This document shows positions 1 to 7,721 of a stretch of 36,200 nt of DNA, piece after piece. The notes below the pieces were generated by a model. The model saw only the letters and a program-made list of their open reading frames with translations, was not told where the DNA came from and searched no databases. Each line of letters begins with the position of its first letter. Position 1 is the stretch's first letter. The stretch covers positions 1 to 36,200 of the forward strand of contig NZ_JAQVZX010000016.1 of the NCBI RefSeq assembly GCF_028707975.1, given 5' to 3'. Source of the stretch: Syntrophomonas sp. (GTDB lineage: Bacteria; Bacillota; Syntrophomonadia; Syntrophomonadales; Syntrophomonadaceae). The position numbers and the translations under genes were made by a program.

Positions 1-345
1 CAACAACAAACCTCATTTCAATGACTGAAAAGCATGTAATATGAGATTCGCTCTGCAAATCTTTTATCAAGGCCTGAAATAAATAATATGAACCTGATGT
101 TTGGGCTTGAAGAAAGCATGGGATTGAGAAGACAGGGATTGCGCCCATATTAAGGAGCAAAGCGGCGCAACCTGAATCCGGTATGCAAAATTAATATTGA
201 CTCTACTGCATATTTATAACTTTTTGCAGTGACATCAAGATTAAGAATTAACCGAACTAAAACAATGGTTTACTAACTGAGTATTTGCTATCGCATCCAG
301 CACCGGCTTAATGCTTAGATTGCTTAAAACCAGTTTTTAACAGCT
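1..345. other. gene-free stretch downstream of crt
   Basis: No open reading frame with a ribosome site or recognisable protein similarity was seen on either strand. The only structure noticed is a short copy of the MITE-like repeat at 199-233. The stretch lies beyond the crt terminator. Confidence 0.5.
199..233 (-). repeat. minimal copy of MITE-like repeat (copy 1)
   Basis: Read on the minus strand it begins with ACTGCAAAAAGTTATAAATA and ends with GCAGTAGAGTC. These are the two outer ends of the longer elements at 2549-2827 and 14988-15104, here joined with almost no interior. It looks like an internal deletion derivative or a solo end of the same family. Confidence 0.6.
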
Positions 346-352
346 AAAATGA

Positions 353-384
353 AAGGGGGTTCTGCATTAAAGCAGAACCCCCTT
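353..384 (-). terminator. intrinsic terminator of crt
   Basis: A perfect 13-bp stem (353-365 with 372-384, core GGGGGTTCTGC) closes on a 6-base loop. It lies 15 bases past the crt stop codon, and the minus-strand transcript continues into a T-rich run (TTTCATTTT). Confidence 0.85.
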
Positions 385-399
385 GGCAGTTTTCCAGGC

Positions 400-1182
400 T
401 TATTTTCCTTTGAAAGTGGGTTTTCTCTTTTCAACAAAAGCACCCATGCCTTCAAACTTGTCTTCAGTAGCACAGCACATTCCGAACATATCGGACTCAA
501 TGCTCATGCCAGTGTCGATGTCAACTTGCAGGCCTTTGCCGATGGCAAACTTGGCATAACCAACAGCCAGGGGAGCCTTGGCTGCAATCTTCTTGGCCAT
601 CTTTTTGGCTTCGTCCATCAACTGCTCGGCGGGATAAACATGGTTTACCAGGCCGATGCGAAATGCTTCCTGGGCATTGATGACATCCGCAGTGTAGGTA
701 AGTTCTTTGGCCCGGCCTTCACCTACCAGGCGGGGCAGTCTCTGGGTTCCGCCAAAGCCGGGAATAACTCCTAGTCCCACTTCGGGTTGAGCGAAAACAG
801 CGTTTTCGGCAGCCAACCTGATATCGCAGGCCATGGCCAGTTCGCAACCTCCACCCAGGGCAAAACCGTTAATTGCTGCAATAACCGGTTTTTCCATGAG
901 TTCAAATTGTCGCATGACTCTTTCTCCGACATCGGAGAAGAATCTTCCTTCATGAGGGGACAGGGGCAGCATAAAGGTAATGTCAGCGCCGGCAACAAAG
1001 GATTTATCACCGACACCGGTAACGATAACCACTTTGATATTGGAGTCGGCTTTAATATCCTTTATGGCCTCTTCCATCTCATACAGGGTTTCAGCATTAA
1101 GGGCATTCAAGGCCTTGGGACGGTTGATATAGAGAATAGCAAGATAGTCTTCTTTTTCCAGAATCAGATTTTCAAACGCCAT
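400..1182 (-). CDS. crt: enoyl-CoA hydratase / crotonase
   Basis: This 260-residue protein has the usual crotonase length and should hydrate crotonyl-CoA to 3-hydroxybutyryl-CoA in the cytoplasm. Oxyanion-hole segments are AGADI near residues 64-68 and GGGCEL at 110-115. Glu114 and Glu134 (in QPEVGLG) are 20 residues apart, matching the two catalytic glutamates of the family. The GFGGTQRL segment follows. The ATG start is preceded by AAGGAGGAG eight bases upstream. It lies downstream of hbd on the same strand, but a hairpin sits in the 128-base gap, so co-transcription is possible only with read-through. Together with hbd it covers two consecutive steps of butyrate/butyryl-CoA oxidation or the reverse; direction cannot be told from sequence. 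A broader enoyl-CoA hydratase role is the main alternative. Confidence 0.93.
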   Translation of the reverse strand: MAFENLILEKEDYLAILYINRPKALNALNAETLYEMEEAIKDIKADSNIKVVIVTGVGDKSFVAGADITFMLPLSPHEGRFFSDVGERVMRQFELMEKPVIAAINGFALGGGCELAMACDIRLAAENAVFAQPEVGLGVIPGFGGTQRLPRLVGEGRAKELTYTADVINAQEAFRIGLVNHVYPAEQLMDEAKKMAKKIAAKAPLAVGYAKFAIGKGLQVDIDTGMSIESDMFGMCCATEDKFEGMGAFVEKRKPTFKGK

Positions 1183-1252
1183 TGCTGTCTCCTCCTTTTT
1201 ATGGTTCGATTACGCAAATGAAAAATAAATCACAAAGTAGCTATTACGATAA

Positions 1253-1284
1253 ACGGGGGGCTTTATTCTGCAATAAGCCCCCGT
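1253..1284 (-). terminator. hairpin between hbd and crt
   Basis: An imperfect hairpin pairs ACGGGGG at 1253-1260 and CTTTATT with AATAAGCCCCCGT at 1272-1284, with one extra G and one extra T on the left arm. On the minus strand it is followed by TTTATCGT, a weak U-run. It may terminate hbd transcripts partially or protect a processed end. Confidence 0.55.
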
Positions 1285-1310
1285 AATTATCTATTTATAG
1301 GATAATTCAA

Positions 1311-2165
1311 CTATTTTTTGTAGTCGTAGAAACCTTTACCCGTCTTCATTCCCAGCCATCCGGCCCGTACCAGCTGTTTCAGCGGGGGTGCCGGGCGGTA
1401 TTTGGAATCGCCGGTTTCGGCAAAGAGGGTGTTACATACGGCCAGAGCAATGTCAACACCAACCAGGTCGCAGAGGGTCAAGGGGCCCATCGGCCATCCA
1501 GCACCGAGCTTCATGGCGGTGTCGATATCAGCAGCGCTTGCCAGACCTTCATAATAAATGAAAGCAGCTTCGTTCATGCCGGGCAGGAGGATTCTGTTAA
1601 CCACAAAGCCAGGACCCTCTTTAACTTTAACCGGGGTCTTGCCGATTTCTTTGGAAAACTCGATTACGGCATCAACGGTGGCATCTGCGGTCTGAACCGC
1701 AGGGATAACCTCGATAAGTCTCATTACATTGGCCGGGTTGAAGAAGTGTACGCCTATTACCTTGTCAGATCTCTTGGTAATGGCAGCAATTTCAGTAATG
1801 GAAAGGGAGGAAGTGTTGGTGGCCAGAATGACATCCGGTCCCATCAGGGCGTCCAGTTTGGTGTAGATCTCTTTCTTGAGGCTCATTACTTCCGGTACAA
1901 CTTCAATAACAAGATCGCCGGCAGCCAGGTCATCAAAGTTGGTGGTTCCTTTGATTCTGCCTACTACGGCATCGGCGGTTCCCGGAGCAGCTTTGCCTTT
2001 TTCCTCGGCCCTGGCCAGACCCTTCTTGATAGCTCCGATGGCTTTGTCAACAAACTTCATATCGATATCATAAAGAATAACATTCTTGCCGGCAGCGGCA
2101 ATGGCCCAGGCAATACCCTGTCCCATAGTTCCTGCACCTAGTAAAGCAACATTATTAAATCCCAT
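1311..2165 (-). CDS. hbd: 3-hydroxybutyryl-CoA dehydrogenase
   Basis: This 284-residue NAD(P)-dependent 3-hydroxyacyl-CoA dehydrogenase oxidises 3-hydroxybutyryl-CoA to acetoacetyl-CoA or does the reverse. The N-terminal Rossmann motif GAGTMG is at residues 10-15, with the acidic turn LYDID near 31-35. Catalytic-type residues are Ser119, His140 (VHFFNP), Glu152 (IEVIP) and Asn190 (FVVNR). Their spacing of 21, 12 and 38 residues equals that of the characterised mammalian enzyme. Length fits the single-domain bacterial family. The ATG start follows an AAGGGGG ribosome site. A sigma-54-type promoter candidate lies about 150 bases upstream, and a sigma-54 activator gene lies just beyond, on the same strand. 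Crotonase follows downstream. Confidence 0.95.
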   Translation of the reverse strand: MGFNNVALLGAGTMGQGIAWAIAAAGKNVILYDIDMKFVDKAIGAIKKGLARAEEKGKAAPGTADAVVGRIKGTTNFDDLAAGDLVIEVVPEVMSLKKEIYTKLDALMGPDVILATNTSSLSITEIAAITKRSDKVIGVHFFNPANVMRLIEVIPAVQTADATVDAVIEFSKEIGKTPVKVKEGPGFVVNRILLPGMNEAAFIYYEGLASAADIDTAMKLGAGWPMGPLTLCDLVGVDIALAVCNTLFAETGDSKYRPAPPLKQLVRAGWLGMKTGKGFYDYKK

Positions 2166-2316
2166 TAATTTGTAACCCCCTTATATTATTTCTTTCTGAT
2201 AAGTACATACAGCCTTTTTTTTCTCTTTCAAGGCGAATGAGAGTCAAACCACCCCCTTACCTCATTTAATACTATGAAAAGCTATAATAACTGAGATATT
2301 ATCCTATAGCTAATTC

Positions 2317-2334
2317 ATGCAATTATTGTACCAA
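2317..2334 (-). promoter_or_regulatory. sigma-54 (-24/-12) promoter candidate for hbd
   Basis: On the minus strand the sequence reads TTGGTACAATAATTGCAT. GG and GC are separated by exactly 10 bases, as required for the -24/-12 class, and the TTGC element is intact. It lies about 150 bases upstream of the hbd ATG and points towards it. A sigma-54 enhancer-binding protein is encoded immediately upstream. No equally good -35/-10 promoter was seen for hbd. Confidence 0.6.
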
Positions 2335-2359
2335 TCCCTTGATAAGCCCTTGAAAAGCG

Positions 2360-2405
2360 GCATATGAGCCAATTTTACCCGCATTTTTGAGATATTTTCA
2401 TATGC
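2360..2405. promoter_or_regulatory. possible activator sites upstream of the sigma-54 promoter
   Basis: GCATATGA at 2360-2367 and its inverse TCATATGC at 2398-2405 form a symmetric pair centred about 38 bases apart. They start about 25 bases upstream of the -24 element, a usual zone for enhancer sites. Binding by the neighbouring Fis-type regulator is an inference. The remainder of 2406-2548 shows no gene. Confidence 0.3.
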
Positions 2406-2548
2406 AATAATAACTTTCCTGGTCAAGAGGTTGTCCCAAAAATACTACAACATATAAAAAGAAGGCCGTGTTAAGGCGTTTAAATGTGTGTCGCAAAATA
2501 GGGCAGTGTAACAAAATAATACAAGTCCGTAAAACGATAGCTATTTAC

Positions 2549-2827
2549 TACTGCAAAAAGTTATCAATATCCAGTGGCTTGTATAAATATACCGCTCAGC
2601 AACCTTAAAAGCGACCGAAGGGAGCACCAGGCGTACCCGCAGGGTGAAGCGCTCTCGCGATGTCCTGTCGAATCGCCCCCCCCCTTTTTTGCCGGCTCGC
2701 CTTCGCCGGTGCAACCTAAATAGTAACACCCGCAGGGTGCAGGGTACTCCCTGCGTCCATGCTTCGCCAGCGCTTTGTATATTTATGCAACCCTTATGCA
2801 ACAAAAGGGGTTTTTGCAGTAGAGTCA
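2549..2827 (+). repeat. MITE-like repeat (copy 2) with GC-rich insert
   Basis: The ends are ACTGCAAAAAGTTAT (left) and GGGGTTTTTGCAGTAGAGTCA (right; inverted repeat ACTGCAAAAA). Conserved interior blocks TATAAATATACCGCT and CGCTTTGTATATTTATGCAA are shared with the copy at 14988-15104. About 160 extra bases at roughly 2600-2757 carry GC-rich palindromes, a C9T6 run and two copies of ACCCGCAGGGTG. The right end overlaps the stop codon of the sigma-54 regulator. Confidence 0.7.
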
Positions 2828-4489
2828 CAGTTTTATATTATATTTATGTAGTTTCCTATAGAGTACCGATCTATGGATATTGAGGGTTTTGGCGGCCTTA
2901 CTCTTGTTGCCGCCACAGTTCTTCAATACTTCTTCTATAAGCTCCTTTTCATGTTTACCCAGAATATTTCCCAGACTGGAATGAGACCCTGTAGTGAAGG
3001 AATAATGGTTTTTTCTTTGGATTATGTTATCGGGGATATCTTTCACCGTAATGGTGTTGCCTTCACAGAAGTTTACGGCCCGTTCAATAATATTTTCCAG
3101 CTCGCGGATGTTTCCCGGCCAATCATAAGAACAGAAATGTTGAACAACTTCCGGACTTATTTTTTCCACTCTGGTCCCCAGTTCCTGATTAAGGCGATGC
3201 AGGAGATGGTGGCTCAGCAAAGGAATATCATCGACCCGCTGTCTCAAGGGAAGCAGATTAAGGACAATTACATTCAGGCGGTAGAAAAGGTCTTCCCGAA
3301 ACTTATTCTCACTAACCAACTCCGCCAGGTTCTGATTGGTGGCCGCGATTACCCGGATGTTTACTTTGGTGCTGCTGAGACTGCCGATCCGTTCTACTTC
3401 TCTTTCCTGTAGTACCCTTAGCAGTTTAGCCTGCATGGACAATGACATATCCGCAATCTCATCCAGAAAAATGGTTCCATGGTTGGCCAGCTCAAATTTC
3501 CCCGGTTTACCTTCTTTGAGGGCTCCGGTAAATGCACCCTCGTTATAACCAAAAAGCTCCGATTCCAGTAAAGTCTCGGGAACCGCCGCACAGTTTACCT
3601 TGACAAAAGGACCTTTGCGGCGCGGACTCATATTATGTATGGCATGGGCAAAAATCTCTTTTCCCGTACCACTTTCCCCGGTAATGAGTACGGTTGACAC
3701 GCTGCGAGCGGCCTTGGCTGCCAGAGCTTTTTGCTCACAAATAAGCTGATTATTTCCCACTATGTTATTTATGCAATACCTGGCCGTACCTTGCTGGTAC
3801 TGACCCAAAAGCTGTTCCCATTCATTTACTCGGCTTAATTTCACCGGACTGCTCTTTACGATAACCCCCAGGCTACGGTTGTGTCTCATAATCGGAAGGA
3901 AAATCAATCTTAGTGCCTGTTCATCAGGTAATAGCACTTCAGTGGAAAATGTTTTTCCCCGATCTATGGCTTGTTGCAGGTTGGTCCAGGGGATCAGCGC
4001 GCCCATTTTTTGGTTCAACTCGCTGCTGGAATTGGAGGGGAAAAGTCCCCGGCAAACTTCATTGGAATACAGCAGATGGGCATTTTTATCAAAAACCGCT
4101 ATACCTTCATAAGGAGTTTGCAGAAGAGAATTAAGCTGGTACTCCTTAAAACTGTCAATGGTACGTAATATGGCATAGGCGGCGTAGCATTTAGGCCTTA
4201 TCTCCAGCAAACCCCGGGTTACATTTACCTCATCTTCATTAATCAATTTGATATCTTTAACTATCCTATGCTGACCTTTGAGTATATTATCAAAGGTTAA
4301 ATGGGGTTTTAGACAATCTACATTTTGATCCAGTATTTGATTAGGATTAAGACCTAGTATTTTCCCGGCGTTCTCATTGCAAAAAATAATATTTAGTGAG
4401 GTGTCAGTTATAAGTATGCCTTCATCGATGTTTTGCAGAATAGGATATAAAAGCAAGTCATGGGAGTGAAGTTCAAGATTGAGTGACAT
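2825..4489 (-). CDS. PAS-containing sigma-54-dependent transcriptional activator
   Basis: This is a 554-residue enhancer-binding protein. Two PAS-like sensor domains occupy roughly residues 10-115 (IDEGILITD) and 120-215 (YEGIAVFDK). The AAA+ domain has Walker A GESGTGKE at about 271-278, the sigma-54 contact motif GAFTGA at about 318-323 and Walker B IFLDEI at about 340-345. A Fis-type helix-turn-helix ends the protein ([20 protein letters not shown]). Numbers use the ATG at 4489, preferred because GAGGTG sits six bases before it. An in-frame GTG nine bases earlier lies inside that ribosome site. It probably opens sigma-54 promoters, most likely that of hbd next door; the ligand is unknown. 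Its stop codon lies within the end of a MITE-like repeat. Confidence 0.92.
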   Translation of the reverse strand: MSLNLELHSHDLLLYPILQNIDEGILITDTSLNIIFCNENAGKILGLNPNQILDQNVDCLKPHLTFDNILKGQHRIVKDIKLINEDEVNVTRGLLEIRPKCYAAYAILRTIDSFKEYQLNSLLQTPYEGIAVFDKNAHLLYSNEVCRGLFPSNSSSELNQKMGALIPWTNLQQAIDRGKTFSTEVLLPDEQALRLIFLPIMRHNRSLGVIVKSSPVKLSRVNEWEQLLGQYQQGTARYCINNIVGNNQLICEQKALAAKAARSVSTVLITGESGTGKEIFAHAIHNMSPRRKGPFVKVNCAAVPETLLESELFGYNEGAFTGALKEGKPGKFELANHGTIFLDEIADMSLSMQAKLLRVLQEREVERIGSLSSTKVNIRVIAATNQNLAELVSENKFREDLFYRLNVIVLNLLPLRQRVDDIPLLSHHLLHRLNQELGTRVEKISPEVVQHFCSYDWPGNIRELENIIERAVNFCEGNTITVKDIPDNIIQRKNHYSFTTGSHSSLGNILGKHEKELIEEVLKNCGGNKSKAAKTLNIHRSVLYRKLHKYNIKL

Positions 4490-4521
4490 TAGCTTCACCT
4501 CAGGTCTTCTGCTAATAGTGA

Positions 4522-5019
4522 TCAGACATTAATACCGCGGTTCAGGCTCCGGCTAACTTCCTGAAGAGTTGTTTGTTTTATTATGGCATCCAGAGTTTGT
4601 GAGTCCAGAGTACCCGTGGCTTCAAGAGCATTGTTCTTTTGAAATTCGCGGACAAACTGGTTCAGATCATCTTTTTCGTCCATGCCCAGGCTGAATAGCA
4701 TTCTCTTGATCTGTTCTTTTTCTTCCTGGCTTATAACCATATATTCAGAACTGCTGGACGATGAAGTTGCAAATGAAGAACCAGAATTCTTATTGGACTG
4801 GTTCAAATCCTGGGAAGATGCATCTCCGGCTGGTTGGGGTACAAGCGGGATGGTGGCATCGTTAATATTACCCTCAGAAGACGGTTCAGAAGATTGGGTC
4901 TTAAGAAGGTCTGTGTGTTGAACCATATAGCTCACATTACTTATAAGGCCGATAGTAGAGCCCAGAATAACCGCTGATGCGAGCATCAGGATCAGAAAGA
5001 AAAAGTAACCTTTCTGCAT
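4522..5019 (-). CDS. membrane-anchored protein with peptidoglycan-binding-like domain
   Basis: The protein has 165 residues. Residues 4-28 form a hydrophobic segment ([15 protein letters not shown]) that could be a signal anchor. A Ser/Asn/Gln-rich linker follows, with a run of serines near 86-91. The last ~65 residues resemble a PG_binding_1 fold: a helix with LFSLGM, then [22 protein letters not shown]. An AGGGGGAG ribosome site precedes the ATG. It lies 32 bases upstream of the sigma-54 activator on the same strand, so the two may be co-transcribed. A wall-binding role outside the membrane is an inference; no catalytic domain is present. Confidence 0.7.
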   Translation of the reverse strand: MQKGYFFFLILMLASAVILGSTIGLISNVSYMVQHTDLLKTQSSEPSSEGNINDATIPLVPQPAGDASSQDLNQSNKNSGSSFATSSSSSSEYMVISQEEKEQIKRMLFSLGMDEKDDLNQFVREFQKNNALEATGTLDSQTLDAIIKQTTLQEVSRSLNRGINV

Positions 5020-5124
5020 GGAACTCCCCCTATTAAACCATCACTACTAAATCTATTGTATGCTATAGCTGGCCGTTTTTCAATTCCTCTTGATAGAAGA
5101 GCGGTTTTTTTTGTTTTTCCCGGG

Positions 5125-5271
5125 ACTGACCTGCTTTCTGTCTATCTAGATGCCATCCACTTTAAAGTCCGTAAAGACAACCGGATAATCAACAAAGCAG
5201 TCTATACAGTTCTAGCCATAACCATGGAAGGTCACAAGGATATACTGGGTATCTGGATCGGGGAAAATGAA
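5125..5271 (+). pseudogene. IS256-family (mutator-type) transposase fragment
   Basis: About 45 codons translate to YLDAIHFKVRKD, a stretch with VNKA-like INKAVY, and ILGIWIGENE. These are characteristic of the catalytic region around the first Asp of IS256-type transposases (DAIHxKVR ... GIWIGENE). The rest of the ~400-residue enzyme is absent. The coding signal ends abruptly near 5271, exactly where an antisense RelB fragment begins. It is a dead remnant left by insertion or recombination. Confidence 0.75.
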
Positions 5272-5389
5272 TTTTTCCGCTGGCAATGTCCCTGGCTTCC
5301 TGTATGGCTGCTTCTGTTTTATTGTTATAGTCGGGCTGTTTCATCTCAAAAGGCAGACCACCCAAATGTATAGAGAATATTAAAATCAC
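5272..5389 (-). pseudogene. RelB/DinJ-type antitoxin fragment
   Basis: The minus strand encodes GGLPFEMKQPDYNNKTEAA followed by IQEARDIASGK, typical of the C-terminal half of RelB/DinJ antitoxins (LPFExxxPNxxTxxAxxEA). The ribbon-helix-helix N-terminal half is missing. After ASGK the frame runs into the antisense of the IS256 remnant. No RelE-type partner is adjacent. It is most likely a non-functional relic. Confidence 0.65.
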
Positions 5390-5395
5390 GCTTTA

Positions 5396-5701
5396 TTACC
5401 CGATACGTCGCCCTGTGGCTATTATCTCCCTTATAAAGGGGTTATCTTTTCGCAAAGGATGAGGTTCTATTCGGGTATCAACTTTCCTGCGGATTCTCAT
5501 TAATCTTAAGGTGTCTTCAATAATATCTCCAGAGAAATCATCAGTAATTATCGCTATGTCTATATCGCTATCCTGATCATAGTTGCCATTGACGAAAGAG
5601 CCAAACAAATAGACTGCTTCTACATTCATTTCTTCTTTGACCAAATCCGCATATTTTTTTGCAATAGCAGTTATCTCTTCTCCAATACTTCCAGAAGCCA
5701 T
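5396..5701 (-). CDS. MNT-family nucleotidyltransferase (antitoxin)
   Basis: This is a 101-residue minimal nucleotidyltransferase. The signature GS-x10-DxD is present as GSFVNGNYDQDSDIDIAII at about residues 34-52, giving the metal-binding Asp pair. The length is typical of the small stand-alone family. AAGGAG lies eight bases before the ATG. The start overlaps the upstream HEPN gene by 31 bases, the usual arrangement of HEPN/MNT toxin-antitoxin modules. In characterised pairs the MNT protein neutralises the HEPN toxin by nucleotide transfer or complex formation; the same is inferred here. Confidence 0.85.
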   Translation of the reverse strand: MASGSIGEEITAIAKKYADLVKEEMNVEAVYLFGSFVNGNYDQDSDIDIAIITDDFSGDIIEDTLRLMRIRRKVDTRIEPHPLRKDNPFIREIIATGRRIG

Positions 5702-6075
5702 GTCCTCAACTCCTTAATAGTCCTCAAGTTTTCTTCCGTAAAAGCAGGAGTACACTTTTTGTAGAAACTATGCTTGTAATCTGGATACCGGGCTGCAATA
5801 TTAAAACTTGTTGCCAGATCCAGTTGATCCCTTTGTTTATCGTTGGGTCTCAAACCAGCCTTTTCTGATAGTCGTAACAGATCGTGAATTCTAGGAACCT
5901 CTGTATCAACCAGAGCCACATAAAGAGCTTTCAATAACTTTTCTAACACCAGATGTCCCATAAACAGGCTCCAGTGATAATCCTTGCCTTCATACAAATG
6001 TATCATGGTTCGATGGTCTTGCTCTGCAGAAGTGACCCAATACTCTATAATCTCATCCCTGGTCAAAATGGACAC
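5671..6075 (-). CDS. HEPN-domain protein (toxin partner of MNT)
   Basis: The protein has 134 residues and an all-helical HEPN pattern: LFMGHLVLEKLLKALYVA at about residues 37-54, then VPRIHDLLRLSEKAG, then AARYPDYK. Members of this family are often RNases or scaffolds paired with MNT proteins. An Arg/His pair occurs in RIHDLL. The GTG at 6075 lies directly against the AAGGAAGG ribosome site. The in-frame TTG at 6066, eight bases past that site, may be the real start and would remove three residues. It is first in a two-gene operon with the MNT gene. Targets cannot be told from the sequence. Confidence 0.82.
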   Translation of the reverse strand: MSILTRDEIIEYWVTSAEQDHRTMIHLYEGKDYHWSLFMGHLVLEKLLKALYVALVDTEVPRIHDLLRLSEKAGLRPNDKQRDQLDLATSFNIAARYPDYKHSFYKKCTPAFTEENLRTIKELRTWLLEVLEKR

Positions 6076-6248
6076 CTTCCTTAACTAAGATGTATTAAAG
6101 TAATTCTCCGATTCCTTATGCAAACCTGTTTATTGTGTAAAAATAGTATACATCATATGGTTATATATGGCAATTATCGTTGTGTAATCCGGGTAGCTTC
6201 TTTTGCCCCGTCGATCACGTGGACGGCTCGTAGTATTTTCGCTGGAGC

Positions 6249-6272
6249 GACGGTCACCGTCTACTTGACGGT
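6249..6272. promoter_or_regulatory. overlapping inverted repeats in 6076-6351
   Basis: GACGGT-C-ACCGTC (6249-6261) overlaps ACCGTC-TACTT-GACGGT (6256-6272), so three half-sites alternate in orientation. The surrounding 6076-6351 stretch holds no gene I can support. It could be a protein-binding site or a chance palindrome in decayed sequence. Confidence 0.25.
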
Positions 6273-6351
6273 GTTGGTGGCTCCATCGACTACAAACAAG
6301 CCAACAAGAAAACGCTTCAATTCCTTTATTCGAAATGGAATATACGATTGA

Positions 6352-6744
6352 ATTCATACTACTTATGATCATATCTTTCCTGATGGATCACTGGATATCA
6401 TCTTCAACCTTGGCGATCCTATGCTTAGCGAAACAGTCATTAACCGTGATTCGGAAGCTTAGGTGGTTGGAGTGATGCGCTGCCCAATAGTTGTAGGTCT
6501 ACATGGTAAGGTAGATATTTTAGGAATATGGTTTCGTCCCGGGGGCGCTGCCGTATTTTTTGAGCTTCCATTGTTTGAGCTAAGCGAACAACAAATTTTG
6601 TTACGCCAATTGCAGTGACGTCTATTGTTGGACGAATGTCGCGGTGCCATAAATGGCAAGGAGCGACCAATAGCTGTCCTCGACTATCTGCCACTCCTTC
6701 AAACAACCAACCCCTCTCTAATTTCTAACTGCTTACAGAAAGCA
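6352..6744 (+). pseudogene. AraC-type regulator N-terminal fragment (DUF6597-like)
   Basis: A single frame reads IFPDGSLDIIFNLGDP, a TAG stop at 6460, VVGVMRCPIVVGLHG, ILGIWFRPGGAAVFFELPL and then a TGA at 6616. The pattern PDGxxDIIFxLGDP, followed by LGIxFRPGG and FELPxxEL, is typical of the DUF6597 N-terminal domain of AraC-like regulators. Two in-frame stops and the absence of the C-terminal HTH show that it is broken. The last part overlaps a repeated 30-base palindrome (6641-6670). Confidence 0.6.
6641..6670 (+). repeat. REP-like 30-base repeat, copy A
   Basis: The 30 bases match the reverse complement of 26966-26995 at 28 of 30 positions. The centre is palindromic (TGCCAT-AA-ATGGCA). 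It sits inside the AraC remnant. Confidence 0.6.
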
Positions 6745-6746
6745 AA

Positions 6747-6792
6747 AAAACGGCCAATCCATAAGTTATAAAACTCACGAATTGACCGTTTT
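6747..6792 (-). terminator. terminator of hicBA
   Basis: AAAACGGCCAAT (6747-6758) pairs with ATTGACCGTTTT (6781-6792). The single mismatch becomes a G-U pair in the minus-strand RNA. Seven Us follow (complement of 6744-6750). It starts 10 bases beyond the hicA stop. Confidence 0.75.
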
Positions 6793-6802
6793 AGCAGACT
6801 TT

Positions 6803-7033
6803 TTATAATTGTTTCCTTAACCGCTCATATTCGGGTATAGGGATTTCAATATCTCTAAGTATTTTGCGTATCAAACCCCTACCCAAATCCTCATTATGAT
6901 AAGGTACTACTGTTTTTCTTCCATCAGGATGGGCAAAAATAAAATGGCTTCCTTTTTGACGTTCCTTTTTAAAGCCTAGTAAGATAAGTAAACCAATCAT
7001 TTCTTTATCACTGATTATGGTAAGTTTGCTCAT
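6803..7033 (-). CDS. hicA: HicA-family mRNA interferase toxin
   Basis: The protein is 76 residues, typical for HicA. The dsRBD-like fold shows LLGFKKERQKGSHFIFAHP, with the catalytic-type His at residue 30 in the GSH motif. A VVPYHNEDLGRGLIRKIL helix region follows. HicA toxins cleave mRNA during translation in the cytoplasm. The ATG overlaps the hicB stop by four bases (ATGA), so translation is coupled to the antitoxin. The order hicB-hicA is the reverse of the Escherichia coli arrangement but common. It appears intact. Confidence 0.9.
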   Translation of the reverse strand: MSKLTIISDKEMIGLLILLGFKKERQKGSHFIFAHPDGRKTVVPYHNEDLGRGLIRKILRDIEIPIPEYERLRKQL

Positions 7034-7248
7034 ACCTGTATTTCAACCTGTTGTACCCCAACAAATTGATTAAAACACAACTCATCTTTATCCGCTTCTA
7101 AACAAAGCTCAATGACCTCTTGTATTCTTACCAGTAGCTCATCCATAGTTTTGGCTTGAGTATGACACCCTTTTAAAGCGGGGACGGAAGCAACAAATAT
7201 GCCGTCCTCATCTTTTTCAATAAAAACGGTGAAAGTATGTTTTACCAC
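7030..7248 (-). CDS. hicB: HicB-family antitoxin
   Basis: The protein is 72 residues from the GTG at 7248, which has GGAGG seven bases upstream. A start at 7278 would add ten residues across the ribosome site and is less likely. The partial RNase H-like HicB fold is visible: FTVFIEKDEDGIFVASVPAL, KGCHTQAKTMDELL, RIQEVIELCLE. There is no C-terminal DNA-binding domain; the protein ends at QVEIQV. It neutralises HicA encoded directly downstream. The module is flanked by two similar hairpins (6747-6792 and 7356-7400). Confidence 0.88.
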   Translation of the reverse strand: MVKHTFTVFIEKDEDGIFVASVPALKGCHTQAKTMDELLVRIQEVIELCLEADKDELCFNQFVGVQQVEIQV

Positions 7249-7355
7249 ATCTTTACCTCCACTTCCTTGCCATAGCAATAATCTGATTTAAGATTATTGT
7301 AGCATACATTGTTAATTACAATCACTCCCTTCTAAATATTTACCACTTAATAAAA

Positions 7356-7400
7356 AAACGACCACTTTACAAGTTTTTCATACTCGCAAAATGGCCGTCT
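7356..7400 (-). terminator. orphan minus-strand terminator resembling the hicBA terminator
   Basis: 7356-7368 pairs with 7388-7400 in minus-strand RNA with three G-U pairs, followed by a U7 run (complement of 7352-7358). The primary sequence (A7-CGRCCA ... TGGCCGT) resembles the hicBA terminator 600 bases away in the same orientation. No minus-strand gene precedes it now. Confidence 0.55.
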
Positions 7401-7459
7401 TATAGCTTATTAAGCAGTTACACGGGTCTTTGACACTTGAATAAAACCGAGGAAGCAAG

Positions 7460-7497
7460 GAAGCCTTTTAAATAGGGGCTTTCTTTATTTTTTTCTG
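7460..7497 (+). terminator. weak terminator-like hairpin
   Basis: GAAGCC (7460-7465) pairs with GGCTTTC (7477-7483) with one bulged T, followed by TTTATTTTTTTC. No plus-strand gene ends just before it, so it may be the tail of lost cargo. Confidence 0.3.
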
Positions 7498-7544
7498 TCA
7501 AATTTTCATAAATAGTATTGAGTAATATTAGGTAATGTGAGAAG

Positions 7545-7690
7545 AGGCTGGGTGAGCAATACACGTGCAGCGAGATTGTTCAGGGTCTGCGGGACATGAA
7601 TTTCCACGAGGTCAAGGGGGAGGGGTTCGTCCCCACCTATATGAGAACGGACTTCACCGATAGTCTGCATGATGTTTTTGGCTTCCGTGC
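7545..7690 (+). pseudogene. transposase C-terminal fragment
   Basis: The frame reads GEQYTCSEIVQGLRDMNFH, then EGFVPTYMRTDFTDSLHD and FGFR. This is the familiar tail of IS4/IS1634-like transposases (GxxPxYxRTDxTDxLHxxFGFR). Only about 50 residues remain, and they run in frame into the following HicB-like gene. The upstream part of the transposase is gone. Confidence 0.65.
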
Positions 7691-7721
7691 TTATAACCGC
7701 CTTACAAGAAAGGGGATTGTT

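Noticed and set aside
349-1221. Plus-strand open frames opposite crt
   Set aside because: They mirror the crotonase coding strand, have no ribosome sites and no family similarity.
1746-2141. Plus-strand open frames opposite hbd
   Set aside because: Antisense shadows of a well-supported dehydrogenase gene.
2644-2883. Open frames on both strands across the GC-rich repeat insert
   Set aside because: They fall inside the repeat element, have no ribosome site and are composed of repeat translation.
6118-6351. 77-codon plus-strand frame before the AraC relic
   Set aside because: No ribosome site and no recognisable domain; it only shares frame with the relic behind it.
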